Shown here in pieces: positions 1 through 8,448 of a DNA stretch of 36,264 nucleotides (the first letter of the stretch is position 1; the number at the start of each line of letters is the position of its first letter). The position numbers were made by a program, and so were the translations under genes. Below the pieces are notes generated by a model, which ran no database searches, was not told the DNA's origin, and saw only the letters and a list, made by a program, of their open reading frames with translations. Location of the stretch: positions 1-36,264 of the forward strand of contig JAGCFN010000090.1 in NCBI GenBank assembly GCA_017650085.1, in the 5' to 3' direction. Source of the stretch: Bacteroidaceae bacterium. Lineage in GTDB: Bacteria > Bacteroidota > Bacteroidia > Bacteroidales > Bacteroidaceae.

Positions 1-141
1 AAGCATAATTTATCAGTTTTTGAATAGAACGGCCTTTCCTTACGATACCTTGCCACACAACGTTGTCACCGTCCCAGAAACGTTCACCGTACACCGGGAA
101 AACTGGGATTCTGTCGATTTCTAGCGTGATTGGTTGGTCGA
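1..141. repeat. Terminal direct repeat, left copy (circular closure)
   Basis: Bases 1-141 are identical to 36124-36264. The portal reading frame runs through the joint without a break: 829 down to 94 is exactly 245 codons and 36217 is the equivalent of 94. The contig therefore closes into a 36123-bp circle. A 141-bp overlap equals the largest k-mer of a common metagenome assembler, so it is more likely an assembly overlap on a circular or circularly permuted genome than a biological terminal repeat. Confidence 0.97.
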
Positions 142-829
142 TGAAGTCGTTGTTGAGCAGTCGGTACACTTCGCACTTGTTCTTGTTCATGCGATAATAT
201 GTGACAATCGCCATCGTGTCAGGCGACTTGTTGTCTGTAGTGTTGACAACTGCTCGAACGCCTTTCGGAGTAGTCCATTCTTCGCCGTACTTCGCCTTCA
301 CCCACGCCTTCGAACGGTATTCGACAATTCCGGCCTCCATCGCGTCATGTCCGTCAATCTCGGTCGAATCTGGGTCAAAATAAACGTTCTCGACCTTGTC
401 AATGTTATACAAAGCGGGTACGTCAACCGACTCACCAGTCTCTGGATCCATGACAGTTTCTGACCCGATGGCCATGTATGCCAAGCCGAACGCCACGTTG
501 CTATACAGAGCATCGTACGGAGCTCTGGCATTGCTGCCAGACTTCAGAAACGCTTCGCAAGCCTGGTCGATTTCATCGATTGGTGAATAATACTTGTACG
601 GATAAGACGCGTACACGTTGACCGTGCTGTTGACGCTGTTGCCAAGCACGTTGACGGTACGCTTCGTCGGACGAGTCGCGTCGATGACGGCGAGGTCGTC
701 GTTGTCCCACTGTTCCCCGCTTAGGAACGAGCGGTCTTCCTTTATGTTACTAATCTGGGTACTTCTTTTTGCGTTGGCGCGTGTTTCGAAATCCTTCCAC
801 GCCTTTATAGCTTCGTCAATTTTCAGCAT
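1..829 (-). CDS. Portal protein, N-terminal part (P22 gp1-like), split by contig ends
   Basis: This is the start of the portal gene, the dodecameric ring at the capsid vertex through which DNA is packaged and ejected. The ATG at 829 follows AGAGGTTTGCCA. The frame leaves the window at base 1 and resumes at 36123, giving a joined protein of 602 aa, a normal size for P22-type portals. The N-terminal 276 codons lie here. They include RSFLSGEQW near residue 33, followed by the TRPTKRTVNVLGNSV region and a stretch on alternative conformations and tail contact that is typical of P22-like portals. The gene lies 63 bp after the 540-aa ejection-type gene, behind a hairpin and a copy of the late promoter motif. 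Family assignment comes from recognised sequence pattern and neighbours. Confidence 0.85.
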   Translation of the reverse strand, partial: MLKIDEAIKAWKDFETRANAKRSTQISNIKEDRSFLSGEQWDNDDLAVIDATRPTKRTVNVLGNSVNSTVNVYASYPYKYYSPIDEIDQACEAFLKSGSNARAPYDALYSNVAFGLAYMAIGSETVMDPETGESVDVPALYNIDKVENVYFDPDSTEIDGHDAMEAGIVEYRSKAWVKAKYGEEWTTPKGVRAVVNTTDNKSPDTMAIVTYYRMNKNKCEVYRLLNNDFIDQPITLEIDRIPVFPVYGERFWDGDNVVWQGIVRKGRSIQKLINYA

Positions 830-850
830 TGGCAAACCTCTTTTTCCCCT

Positions 851-860
851 ATAAAGTAGG
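851..860 (-). promoter_or_regulatory. Late cassette motif before portal
   Basis: Minus strand reads CCTACTTTAT, 21 nt before the portal ATG, followed by an A/G-rich leader containing AGAGGTTT. It is one of ten related sites. I infer a phage-specific -10-like element. Confidence 0.6.
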
Positions 861-880
861 CTCGCCGTAGTGGCGAGCCT
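858..880 (-). terminator. Hairpin between 540-aa gene and portal
   Basis: Nine-base perfect stem AGGCTCGCC / GGCGAGCCT with a 5-nt loop. On the minus strand it is followed only by TACTTTAT, and on the plus strand by TCTT, so it is a weak terminator. The stem overlaps the late motif by three bases. Confidence 0.5.
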
Positions 881-892
881 TCTTGACTAGTC

Positions 893-2515
893 CTATTCCT
901 CGGACTTCGCTTTCAGCACCTCTTCCAAGATTTTCTTTGACTCGGCGTCAAGCTGCTTGAACCACGGCTGATCCTTGTATCGCTCGGTGTAGCTCTTCTG
1001 CACACCGTTCTCGTTGACCAACTTCAGAGGGTTGCCCTTTGCGACTGGTTCGATGCGCGAGCCAACATTGGCGACGGCGTTGCCACCGAGTCGGCCAAGA
1101 AGGTAAGCAGCCTTGTTTACGTCTATTTCACTAGATTTCTCAGGAAACAAAGTCCTGAACTGCGAATATTTGTCACTTCCAAGCCATATCTCCGGTTTAC
1201 GCAAACCTAGAGCCTTCTGCAACCGTGTACGGTTGAAGTCCTCGGACTTAGGCAATATTGTGCTTGGTGCTAAGTCTAAAGACACCTCGCCTTTGATGTC
1301 AGCATCGACAAGTTTCGGCGCTCTTACGTCAGCGTCGTAGTAGTCCAAAATCTTCTTGGCGCTAAACTTTCCGTTTGCATCAGGTTTGATACCGAACAAT
1401 TTTGCCATGCTAGGAACCTTGACTGCTTCGTCGTACTTATGTCCGGAAAAGTCTACAAGGAAACCGTGGCCGAAATTATGTCCGTCAACTTCTATACGAC
1501 CTCCCAAGCGCTTCCCTGCCACATCCTTGTTGTACAAGTTCACGGCCTTCTCGATAGCGACACGTTCGTCACCAGCGCCAGTCCTTGCACCGCGCTGGAA
1601 TCCTCTAGCAACGTCCTTTGCAAACTTTGTAGGTAGCTGGTTAACTGCACCAGCGGCCATCGTAGCCAAGCCTGGGCGGGTAGCGCCCAGCGATGCGGCG
1701 AGAACGGCATCTTCGAGATCTGCTTCCTGTCCGGTCGTTGACGCGGCTTGCTTCGCATACTGTCTTGCGACCTCTGCACCTCCCTGTCCGATAATTGCGT
1801 CGAGAGAACCCATAAGCAACGGATTAGCTTTCGGAATAACTACAGACGGAGCGACAACTTGTGCAGTATTTGCAAGCACGTCTATGGCCTTCAGCTTTTT
1901 AAGCGTAGAATCGTCACCGCCTTCTCCAGTAAGGACTGCGTTTTCGATTTCTTGCGTGTAGGACGGAAACAGCAACTTGCTGACCCAGTAGTCAGCTCCT
2001 TGCTGACCTTCCTTCAACATCTGAGCACGGTCGTACTGTTGCTGAGCTTCACCTAGCTTGTTCAAAAATCCTTGGAAACCTTCCGGAGTCGAAGTGTCGT
2101 ATCCAAACTCCTTCTTTCCGATTCCGCGCAAGTCGAGAGGGGTTCGACTGTACCAATCCTTGCCTTCCTTTGCTTCTCCGAGCAACAGTGGCAGAATCTT
2201 GGAAGCTTCGACCTTTTTCTCGACATCCCACGGACTGTCGCCACGGAAGTTACCGTCAACCCACTGCATCATAGAATCAGCAGGAAATTCTGCGATATCG
2301 GAAAGTTCCTTCTCGGTAATGTCCTTGTACGGCTTCTTCTTGAAGAGAGCTTCTCTATATTGGTTGGCGTACTTTAGAATATCCTCGTCGATATTCTTAG
2401 ACCACTGTTCGCCCCAGATTTCCTTGTTGTAATCGGCACGAGCCTTGGCAGCTTCTACAGCCTTATTGATGATAATGTCCCTGTAATCATCGTACGTTAT
2501 CTTCTTCTCAGCCAT
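893..2515 (-). CDS. Probable internal virion (DNA ejection) protein, 540 aa
   Basis: I do not recognise a domain. The position is that of the large ejection proteins (P22 gp16/gp20 type): after two coiled-coil proteins and before the portal in the same direction. The first ~150 residues are charged and helical. Residues ~215-300 form an Ala/Gly/Val-rich stretch (PSVVIPKANPLLMGS and LATMAAGAVNQLP) that could be membrane-active, as expected of a protein that helps DNA cross the envelope. The C-terminal ~200 residues are mixed and end in a Lys/Glu-rich helix. The ATG at 2515 has GGAGTTACT upstream. It lies 9 bp after the 342-aa gene. Role by position only. Confidence 0.5.
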   Translation of the reverse strand: MAEKKITYDDYRDIIINKAVEAAKARADYNKEIWGEQWSKNIDEDILKYANQYREALFKKKPYKDITEKELSDIAEFPADSMMQWVDGNFRGDSPWDVEKKVEASKILPLLLGEAKEGKDWYSRTPLDLRGIGKKEFGYDTSTPEGFQGFLNKLGEAQQQYDRAQMLKEGQQGADYWVSKLLFPSYTQEIENAVLTGEGGDDSTLKKLKAIDVLANTAQVVAPSVVIPKANPLLMGSLDAIIGQGGAEVARQYAKQAASTTGQEADLEDAVLAASLGATRPGLATMAAGAVNQLPTKFAKDVARGFQRGARTGAGDERVAIEKAVNLYNKDVAGKRLGGRIEVDGHNFGHGFLVDFSGHKYDEAVKVPSMAKLFGIKPDANGKFSAKKILDYYDADVRAPKLVDADIKGEVSLDLAPSTILPKSEDFNRTRLQKALGLRKPEIWLGSDKYSQFRTLFPEKSSEIDVNKAAYLLGRLGGNAVANVGSRIEPVAKGNPLKLVNENGVQKSYTERYKDQPWFKQLDAESKKILEEVLKAKSEE

Positions 2516-2524
2516 AGTAACTCC

Positions 2525-3553
2525 TTACTTGCTAAATCCGCCGGAGGAGCGCTTGATTCGAGTTCCGTCCTTCGTGAAAGTAACTGTCTTTCCGTTTACT
2601 TTCTTCGTAACGGAGTCCTTCTTGGAAATGTTCATCTCGGTTCTTATAGCATCGTCGGTATACTGCGAGTAGGAATCCTCGACAGCCTTCTTGCTTGCTT
2701 CGAAGCCTTGCTTGGCTCCTTCCTGAGTCGTCATCTTCTGGACTTCGAGAACCTTGTTCATAAGTTCTTGCGAGAACGGAAGCTTTTCTGCGTCCTTAAG
2801 GAACTCGGCAACAGCATCCTTGCTCGGACGTCCTTTCTTGTCGAAACTCTTCTGCAGCTTGCCGACAGCGAGTTCCAAAGTGTTGGCCGTGTCGCCAGCG
2901 TTCGGAGTACCTGTCTTGTTTGCAAACGGGTTTCCGACATAGTCCTTGCCAGTCAATTCCTTGTATTCCTTGAGCTTGTTCTGAAGGTTGAAATTGGCCA
3001 CGTCCTTGCTCTTTTCGTCCTCTGCCCAAGCGATTTCACGATAGGCGTCGATGATGTCCTTCTCAAGAGCCTTTGTCTGGGTCTTTATCTTGTCCTTGTT
3101 CGCCCACTGGAACTGGAAACGGTTGTTGATGGCTTGCTGATGTGCCAAACTGTTGCCCATGTCGCCGATTCTGGCACGGTTGGCAGCAAGTAGGCGCTCC
3201 ATTGCATCGGCGTCGCCATACTTTGTCGTTATTTCGGACAGTTCTTGCTTCAGTTTGGAGATTTCTGCCTCGTTCTGGGCAATTTCTTGCTGGATTGCGG
3301 CAACCCCGGCACTCGTAGCCTGGTTATTGGCAACCGCCGCGTTCTGTTGCGCTTGCCACGCAGCCTGTGCGGAAAGTCGCTGCTGGTCAGCCTCGTAGCC
3401 AGCACGGGCCATCTCGGCATCGTGTGCTGCGAAGTTCTCGTATTCGGCTTTTCCAGCGTTGTATGCGTCAGTAGCTGCTTGACCGCGATGACGAATTGTC
3501 GGCATGTCGAACTGCGTCGGAAAGTACTGTCTATATTGGTTAACGTATGCCAT
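2525..3553 (-). CDS. Probable internal virion protein with long coiled coil, 342 aa
   Basis: No named family recognised. Residues ~60-200 are rich in Ala, Gln, Glu and Lys with heptad character (for example EIAQNEAEISKLKQELSEI), indicating a long coiled coil. The C-terminus is basic (TFTKDGTRIKRSSGGFSK). It sits in the run of five genes between the 47-aa gene and the portal, where short-tailed phages keep ejection proteins (P22 gp7, gp20, gp16). It starts at ATG 3553 with AAAAGAGGTTTTAG upstream and has its own late motif at 3573-3582, so it begins a transcription unit with the 540-aa gene. Function inferred from context. Confidence 0.5.
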   Translation of the reverse strand: MAYVNQYRQYFPTQFDMPTIRHRGQAATDAYNAGKAEYENFAAHDAEMARAGYEADQQRLSAQAAWQAQQNAAVANNQATSAGVAAIQQEIAQNEAEISKLKQELSEITTKYGDADAMERLLAANRARIGDMGNSLAHQQAINNRFQFQWANKDKIKTQTKALEKDIIDAYREIAWAEDEKSKDVANFNLQNKLKEYKELTGKDYVGNPFANKTGTPNAGDTANTLELAVGKLQKSFDKKGRPSKDAVAEFLKDAEKLPFSQELMNKVLEVQKMTTQEGAKQGFEASKKAVEDSYSQYTDDAIRTEMNISKKDSVTKKVNGKTVTFTKDGTRIKRSSGGFSK

Positions 3554-3572
3554 CTAAAACCTCTTTTCTTCC

Positions 3573-3582
3573 ATAAAGTAGG
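3573..3582 (-). promoter_or_regulatory. Late cassette motif before 342-aa gene
   Basis: Minus strand CCTACTTTAT, 19 nt before the ATG at 3553, followed by GGAAGAAAAGAGGTTTTAG. It sits 5 nt after the stop of the preceding gene with no terminator between. Confidence 0.6.
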
Positions 3583-3587
3583 GTCGG

Positions 3588-4286
3588 TTAGGCGTATCCC
3601 ACTGCGTAGTTCTCGGAGTTCCACTTGCCTAAGTCACCCTGCACACCGATACCACGGCTGACAACCGGATAGACCGCTCTTCCGATACTCGGAGCCTTCA
3701 ACAATTCTTGCGCAGCTTCAGCAGCCTTGTATGTGTTCGGATATTCCTTGAACGTGTACCACTTAGGGGAATTGCCCCAACGCACCTCGATTCTCGCATC
3801 TGGTGTCAAACGGATGCCGGACACGGCACTAGATGACACCTTGAACGGCCTTCTCGAAGATGATTCGTTCCAGAATGCCGGTAACTCTTTTTCAGTCTGT
3901 AGACCCAAGTTCAGAGCAGTCCTCAACTGCTTGGCGTTCATTCCCGGACGTACGAAACGCGTGATAGCCCTGTTATGCTCGTCAATAGTCTGCATTCTAC
4001 CAGCGGCTTCTATTGTATCGGCATAAGCCTTGCCTAGACTGTTGTAGTTCGCGTTAGGTCCTGGGAGGTATGAAACGTCATAATTGTGGAACGCGTCCGG
4101 AGAGAATTCGGTCGGATAGTTCTTTGCAGCAAAAGTATCAGCATTCGCAGTAAGTTGTCTGCTTTCGAGGTCGCTACGACTTGGAATAAACGACAAGGAG
4201 ATGCCTCCTCGCGAGGCACCGCCAAGACCCATGCCAAGAATCAGACTAAACAACTGCTTAGCTATATCTGCCTTGTTCGCAGCCAT
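3588..4286 (-). CDS. Probable virion-associated protein, 232 aa, unknown
   Basis: Not recognised. The N-terminus has a short hydrophobic, Gly-rich stretch (LFSLILGMGLGGASRGG, about residues 11-27), as seen in ejection or pilot-type proteins. The rest is soluble and mixed, with Tyr/Asn-rich segments. It starts at ATG 4286 with GGAGGACTAGCGT upstream and lies 12 bp after the 124-aa gene in the same transcript. The late motif for the next gene follows its stop at once. Assigned to the ejection-protein block by position only. Confidence 0.45.
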   Translation of the reverse strand: MAANKADIAKQLFSLILGMGLGGASRGGISLSFIPSRSDLESRQLTANADTFAAKNYPTEFSPDAFHNYDVSYLPGPNANYNSLGKAYADTIEAAGRMQTIDEHNRAITRFVRPGMNAKQLRTALNLGLQTEKELPAFWNESSSRRPFKVSSSAVSGIRLTPDARIEVRWGNSPKWYTFKEYPNTYKAAEAAQELLKAPSIGRAVYPVVSRGIGVQGDLGKWNSENYAVGYA

Positions 4287-4298
4287 ACGCTAGTCCTC

Positions 4299-4673
4299 CT
4301 AAACTTGGTCGATTCCTCCGAACGCGTTGGATACCGGATAACCTTCGTAATTCATCGGAGCAATCACATTTCCAACACGTGTCGGCATCGCGTATTCCGG
4401 ATTTGGAGCGACTGCAACTTGTCCCATCTGTTGCAACTTCATGCGGAGTTCCGCATTACGTTGCTCAAGCTGGGAAATCCTTGCACTGATCGTACCAATC
4501 TTGTTCTTGCTGTCGAGAATGTCGGCGTATTCTTTGTTGGCCTTGTCTATCTTGTAACCGAGCAAGGCGCTACCGCTAGACGAGCCATCTTCGCGCATCG
4601 TCTTGAGGTATTCCTTGTCTCCACCCTTGATTTCCGGATTTCCGAACCCGGCCCAGTTAAATGTGAAAGCCAT
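4299..4673 (-). CDS. Small coiled-coil protein of the virion block, 124 aa
   Basis: Not recognised. Residues ~45-85 form a coiled coil (ISQLEQRNAELRMKLQQMGQ), followed by a Pro/Gly-rich C-terminus. The start overlaps the stop of the 252-aa gene as TAATG, sharing one base, and GGAGG lies in the end of the upstream gene, so translation is coupled. Probably a virion or chaperone protein acting with its neighbours. Confidence 0.45.
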   Translation of the reverse strand: MAFTFNWAGFGNPEIKGGDKEYLKTMREDGSSSGSALLGYKIDKANKEYADILDSKNKIGTISARISQLEQRNAELRMKLQQMGQVAVAPNPEYAMPTRVGNVIAPMNYEGYPVSNAFGGIDQV

Positions 4674-5431
4674 TATTTTTTACCTCCATAGTAACTGGCC
4701 AAGAAGTTCAAGCCACTTCCTCCAAGACCGCCCACCAAATCCCAAGGTGAAGTGCCTTGATTAGCCTTGGCCGTTCCAGCAATGGCATTGGCTTGAGTCT
4801 GCAACACCGCATTGCGATTTTGGATTCCAGCAGACATAGCATCGCTGAGACCGTTGAAGTACGAATCACGATCCTTTCCGTAGGCATCGACTTCGTATCT
4901 GGCACGGTCATTACGAGCGTTGTAATTGTTCCAGTTGTTCTGAGAGTTGGTATTGTATTCGCTGAGAGCCATCTGACGGTCTTGCATTAACTTGTTATAA
5001 GCCTTCTCCCATTCTTCGCTGGCGAGAGCTTGCTGCTTTGCACCGACACGGTTGATGAAATCCGAGCTGAACCGATTTCCACCGGATGCTGCACTGTTCT
5101 CGATTGCTTGCATCGCCGCTGCAGCTCGCTGGTTCGCATACGGATCCATGAAACTTTCGACACCCTTGTCATAAGCGAAAGAATCATTCTGGTAGACAGG
5201 ACTGGAAAGGAAATTGTCAAGCGCTGAGTTGTATTTCTGTGCACCTTGTCCGTATGTGTTGTTGACAAAGTTACTGAACGATCTGATGTCCGCCTCGTTC
5301 ATGGCACCGGCTTCCTTGGCAAGTCCAGCAATCCTGTCATAAGCTTCAGAAGCTCGTTCAGCGTCGGACTTATTGCCAAGGTAACTGCCTAGTGCTGATG
5401 CTGCTCCGAGACCCGCTATAACTGGCCACAT
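4673..5431 (-). CDS. Probable DNA ejection/pilot protein (P22 gp7-like position), 252 aa
   Basis: The N-terminus is a Gly/Ala hydrophobic segment (PVIAGLGAASALGSYLGNK, residues 3-21). Long Ala/Asn/Gln/Tyr-rich helices follow and the C-terminus is Gly-rich (GGLGGSGLNFLASYYGG). This layout is typical of small ejected or pilot proteins that are helical and can insert in membranes. The ATG at 5431 lies one base after the stop of the 47-aa gene, whose end supplies the GGAGGA ribosome site. It opens the ejection-type block. The exact family is uncertain. Confidence 0.55.
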   Translation of the reverse strand: MWPVIAGLGAASALGSYLGNKSDAERASEAYDRIAGLAKEAGAMNEADIRSFSNFVNNTYGQGAQKYNSALDNFLSSPVYQNDSFAYDKGVESFMDPYANQRAAAAMQAIENSAASGGNRFSSDFINRVGAKQQALASEEWEKAYNKLMQDRQMALSEYNTNSQNNWNNYNARNDRARYEVDAYGKDRDSYFNGLSDAMSAGIQNRNAVLQTQANAIAGTAKANQGTSPWDLVGGLGGSGLNFLASYYGGKK

Positions 5432-5432
5432 A

Positions 5433-5576
5433 TTAGTCCTCCTTACCCGGCTTCTTCACCGACTTCTTTACTGGTTTCTGCTCTTCATCGGCCTCGTCCA
5501 TGTCCATCTTGTCGAGATAGTCCTCCATCGCAGACGTGAGAGCTTTAAGCTTTGCGAGAATGTCCTTGTTTTCCAT
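5433..5576 (-). CDS. Small charged protein, 47 aa, unknown
   Basis: A short gene with ATG at 5576 and TAA at 5433-5435. The first ~27 residues form an amphipathic acidic helix (MENKDILAKLKALTSAMEDY) and the tail is Lys-rich (KKSVKKPGKED). An A/G-rich leader with AGAGGAATTTTGTT precedes the start, and a late motif lies 21 nt upstream. It is one base from the next gene and its 3' end carries that gene's GGAGGA ribosome site. The conserved cassette in front makes it likely real. Confidence 0.7.
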   Translation of the reverse strand: MENKDILAKLKALTSAMEDYLDKMDMDEADEEQKPVKKSVKKPGKED

Positions 5577-5597
5577 AACAAAATTCCTCTTTCTTTG

Positions 5598-5607
5598 ATA
5601 AAGTAGG
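5598..5607 (-). promoter_or_regulatory. Late cassette motif before 47-aa gene
   Basis: Minus strand CCTACTTTAT, 21 nt before ATG 5576, followed by CAAAGAAAGAGGAATTTT. It begins immediately after the stop of the 107-aa gene. Confidence 0.6.
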
Positions 5608-5608
5608 G

Positions 5609-5932
5609 TCATCTGACGGCTTTAAGCTGCGTAGCCGCTCCGAACACTTGCACTTGTACTACTCCGGACTCCGGCAACACGATGGCGGTGTCTCCCGGCT
5701 TTACCACCAGAGCCGAAACGTTCCCACTGTTGCCGAAGAGCATCGCCGGGACTGGTCTCGTCACAGTGAAAGGCAGGGCAAGACTGCCCGCGTCTGCCAC
5801 AGCGTCGAAAGCAGTGAAGAACGGACTCATGACTATGTGCCAGCTGTTGACCGTACGCTCGTCCCAAGTACCAGTCAAGACCGTGTTGAGGTCGATTATA
5901 GGCGATGTCTTGTTGATGGTTCCGCTATACAT
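5609..5932 (-). CDS. Small virion-region protein, 107 aa, unknown
   Basis: No family recognised. The sequence is almost entirely beta-prone (Val/Thr/Ser/Phe-rich, for example SALVVKPGDTAIVLPESGVV), with no membrane segment or coiled coil. It could be a small decoration, plug or tail-associated protein. The ATG at 5932 has TAGGAGGCTGT upstream and lies 8 bp after the stabilisation-protein gene in the same unit as the tail adaptor, which places it with head-tail completion. Confidence 0.5.
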   Translation of the reverse strand: MYSGTINKTSPIIDLNTVLTGTWDERTVNSWHIVMSPFFTAFDAVADAGSLALPFTVTRPVPAMLFGNSGNVSALVVKPGDTAIVLPESGVVQVQVFGAATQLKAVR

Positions 5933-5940
5933 ACAGCCTC

Positions 5941-7587
5941 CTAGATGACGCTAGTCGTCGGAGAAATTCTCTGGCTGCATCCAGTGAGTTCCAACGCAGT
6001 CGGATGAGAGTATGTCAATCTAAGCACACATAAACGATTATACCCAAGATTGTGAAAACGTACTCTATGACCATAGTTACCAGTTTTACCGAGCTTAGCC
6101 GTTCGGATGTGTCCGAACGTGTTACCGCCATCTCTGGACACTTCCAGCAAAAGCTCTGGTTGGAGTTCGTAGTCCTCCCAAGTTCCTACATTTGTCTCTA
6201 CGGCCAACTCGTTGAAGACAAACGGCTTTTCGTCGTTAACGATAACCGCACCTTGTCTGTGACGAATCATCGGAAGCCGTTCAGGCTTGCCGTCAACGAT
6301 TCGGTCACCGTAGTCTTCCCACCAGTAAGAATCGCTGTGACGGTATTCGCAACCGTCGTTGGCAAACGCGATGAACTCACCCTTGAACCAGACCATGTCT
6401 GACGCTCTCCAGCGAGTCTCGTCGCCGGAGTCTAGGACTCGTGACGTTCTCTGGTGCCATTCCTTAGTCTCGGTATCGTAACACCAGGTCTCTTGCAGAT
6501 TGCCGAGGTGCAACACGTAGAAATTGTGGCTACCTTGTGCGTAAGCGAACGCGTAAGCCGTGTCGCCAGTCTCTTGCAACAACTTGTCGTCTAGCCAATC
6601 CTCGGAAATTTTGGTATAGCTCTGTCCTGAGACCATGAGCACAGCCTTTGCATAACTCTCACCAGAACCGAGGTAGTACAGATTGCTTCCACAGATGGCG
6701 ACGCTGTTAGGAGCTTGCAGACCGTTGGACATGTTCGCAGTGTATGACTGCCTCTGCCAAGTAGCGTCTTCCGATGCGCCTCGTTGCCAGATCTCGACCG
6801 ACTTGTACCCGAAGAGGTAAAGGTTCGCACCGATGGCGGCTATTGCACGCACGTTGTCCGAAGAGCTCTCCGCGTTGAAGAATTGCTGGACTCCGTAAGA
6901 ATCCAAGAACATCCACTCGAACGCGTCGACCGTCTTTGTCAATACCTTGTATGCGTTGTTTGGGTCGTAGACTGGTTGCCTCTGACCAGAGACTATTTGT
7001 GTCTGGAATACCTCGCGTGTATCGCTGTTCAAAGGATACGGAATACTGTAGTACAAGAACCCGCTAGTACGGTCATTGATAACCACGCTGCCTCCCACGA
7101 CAGCTACGTGGCTTGGATTAATTTGACCGCCTTCTCCGGTCACACGCTCCGGAAGAGTTATTCTGCGTAAATTACCGCCGTCAATCAAGTTGTAAGCCCA
7201 GAGGTCTGAACCGTCAGCCACGAGCAAGTAAGGATTGATTCCGCCAGTCTCGGCGAAGTGAACCCGGCTGGTTCCGCTGGCGACATCGCCAATCTTAGTG
7301 CAGTTGCCGACATAGTCAAGCAGATACAAGGACTTGCCGAACACGACGAAAGCGTTTTCTTGCTGGGTCTGGCTTGCCAGACCCACGCTTGAAACGTACG
7401 CTCCTCGGCACCTACCGCTACCAATCTTTCGAATAAATTCCAGTCCAGGAAGCGACGCGAGATATTGGTTCTCTTGGTTCACGTCAAGAAACATGTTACA
7501 AGACCACGAAGAGCCCATCGTGGCCGGATGCTTTCCCTTGTTCGTACCCGGTGAAATCAGATAGTTTGAGACTGTCGTCTTGGACAT
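5941..7587 (-). CDS. DNA stabilisation / tail needle-adaptor protein (P22 gp10-like), 548 aa
   Basis: In P22, gp10 binds below the gp4 ring, closes the portal channel after packaging and carries the tailspikes. This protein has the right length (P22 gp10 is ~470 aa) and the beta-propeller-like look of that family: repeated strands such as GKSLYLLDYVGNCTKIGD, YLLVADGSDLWAYNL, NLYLFGYKSVEIWQRG and NLYYLGSGESYAKAVLMVSG. The region around FGYKSVEIW (residues ~260-270) is characteristic of the family. It follows the gp4-like gene by 9 bp, as in P22, with AAGGAGGACTC before ATG 7587. Assignment from pattern and gene order. Confidence 0.75.
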   Translation of the reverse strand: MSKTTVSNYLISPGTNKGKHPATMGSSWSCNMFLDVNQENQYLASLPGLEFIRKIGSGRCRGAYVSSVGLASQTQQENAFVVFGKSLYLLDYVGNCTKIGDVASGTSRVHFAETGGINPYLLVADGSDLWAYNLIDGGNLRRITLPERVTGEGGQINPSHVAVVGGSVVINDRTSGFLYYSIPYPLNSDTREVFQTQIVSGQRQPVYDPNNAYKVLTKTVDAFEWMFLDSYGVQQFFNAESSSDNVRAIAAIGANLYLFGYKSVEIWQRGASEDATWQRQSYTANMSNGLQAPNSVAICGSNLYYLGSGESYAKAVLMVSGQSYTKISEDWLDDKLLQETGDTAYAFAYAQGSHNFYVLHLGNLQETWCYDTETKEWHQRTSRVLDSGDETRWRASDMVWFKGEFIAFANDGCEYRHSDSYWWEDYGDRIVDGKPERLPMIRHRQGAVIVNDEKPFVFNELAVETNVGTWEDYELQPELLLEVSRDGGNTFGHIRTAKLGKTGNYGHRVRFHNLGYNRLCVLRLTYSHPTALELTGCSQRISPTTSVI

Positions 7588-7596
7588 GAGTCCTCC

Positions 7597-8349
7597 TTAG
7601 ATCCAAGAACCGTTGAGACCGATGTTGTAGCTGTCACGCCAGTCGGAACCGAGTTTCGACGTCTGTACCATTCTCTGCGTGATGTTGTTGCGCTTAATCA
7701 TCGACTTGGCTGCAAGGAAGTCGGAAGCCGTCGAAGCCTTCTTCTCTTCGGAAAGCTCGAAGTAGTTCGCAAGACGGTTGCACAGCCCAGCCATGAGAAC
7801 TTCGTTATAAAGGTCTGACAAGTAAATCGTGTCTTCGAGAGTGTAAGACGGTAGCTTGGAATTGTACCAGATGCGCACCTTATTGCGAGGGTCGCCATCG
7901 AGCGTAAGGATGCCGACGAGGCGACGCTGTCCGTGGTCTGACATAGTCTGGGTCTCGACTTCGGTATTGTATGTCCATGAGAGCGCAGTCGTTCCAGGAT
8001 TCTTGTACGACTGGTCGATAAGGTTGGAATTGCGCAACACGATGAAACGGTCGCCAACTGCTCTGGCAACACTTTCAATCTTTTGCGGCGGTTCCATGTC
8101 TATCGTGTTCGGAGCAGTCTCGCCGTCTTGCAACTTACGGATATAGATAACCCGCGCTTGCGGCCCGTCCACCAATTGCTGTGACATGGCGATGTAGCCT
8201 TCATTGTTGAGCTGTGTAATTAGTCTGTTGAGCTCCTTTACACCGACAACGTTGAGATTGTCGTCGCCAGACTCACCGACGGATTCGCCCAGTCCGGCCA
8301 TTCCGATTGATTCATAGGCATCTTGGATTAATTGGTTTACGCTGAGCAT
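7597..8349 (-). CDS. Head-tail adaptor (P22 gp4-like tail accessory factor), 250 aa
   Basis: The N-terminal ~60 residues (LIQDAYESIGMAG, then LNRLITQLNNEG) match the pattern of the P22 gp4/gp6-type connector family: a helix of the form 'hhxxAhxxhG' followed by an 'hNxhhxxhNxxG' helix. The middle is beta-rich and the C-terminal part helical (LYNEVLMAGLCNRLANYF). It would form the ring under the portal. I chose ATG 8349 over an in-frame GTG at 8361 because the conserved leader GTGAGGTTTTTA ends exactly there and places GAGG at normal spacing. It has its own late motif behind the coat-gene terminator. Confidence 0.72.
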   Translation of the reverse strand: MLSVNQLIQDAYESIGMAGLGESVGESGDDNLNVVGVKELNRLITQLNNEGYIAMSQQLVDGPQARVIYIRKLQDGETAPNTIDMEPPQKIESVARAVGDRFIVLRNSNLIDQSYKNPGTTALSWTYNTEVETQTMSDHGQRRLVGILTLDGDPRNKVRIWYNSKLPSYTLEDTIYLSDLYNEVLMAGLCNRLANYFELSEEKKASTASDFLAAKSMIKRNNITQRMVQTSKLGSDWRDSYNIGLNGSWI

Positions 8350-8370
8350 TAAAAACCTCACTTTTCTTCA

Positions 8371-8380
8371 ATAAAGTAGG
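8371..8380 (-). promoter_or_regulatory. Late cassette motif before tail adaptor
   Basis: Minus strand CCTACTTTAT, 21 nt before ATG 8349, followed by TGAAGAAAAGTGAGGTTTTT. It lies directly downstream of the coat-gene terminator, so it must drive a new transcript for the adaptor unit. Confidence 0.65.
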
Positions 8381-8384
8381 CGTG

Positions 8385-8414
8385 AAAACAAGAAAGCCGA
8401 GCTTTCGCCCGGCT
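8385..8414 (-). terminator. Rho-independent terminator after major capsid gene
   Basis: On the minus strand an 8-bp stem AGCCGGGC / GCTCGGCT (one G-U pair) is closed by a GAAA tetraloop and followed by TTTCTTGTTTT. It lies 34 bp after the coat stop codon and limits the strongly expressed coat transcript. Confidence 0.85.
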
Positions 8415-8448
8415 CTCCCAAGGAGTAACACTATTATTCTCTTGTCGA

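Noticed and set aside
4086..4691. 201-codon plus-strand open frame across the 232-aa and 124-aa genes
   Set aside because: It covers two coupled minus-strand genes with good ribosome sites and has no signal of its own.
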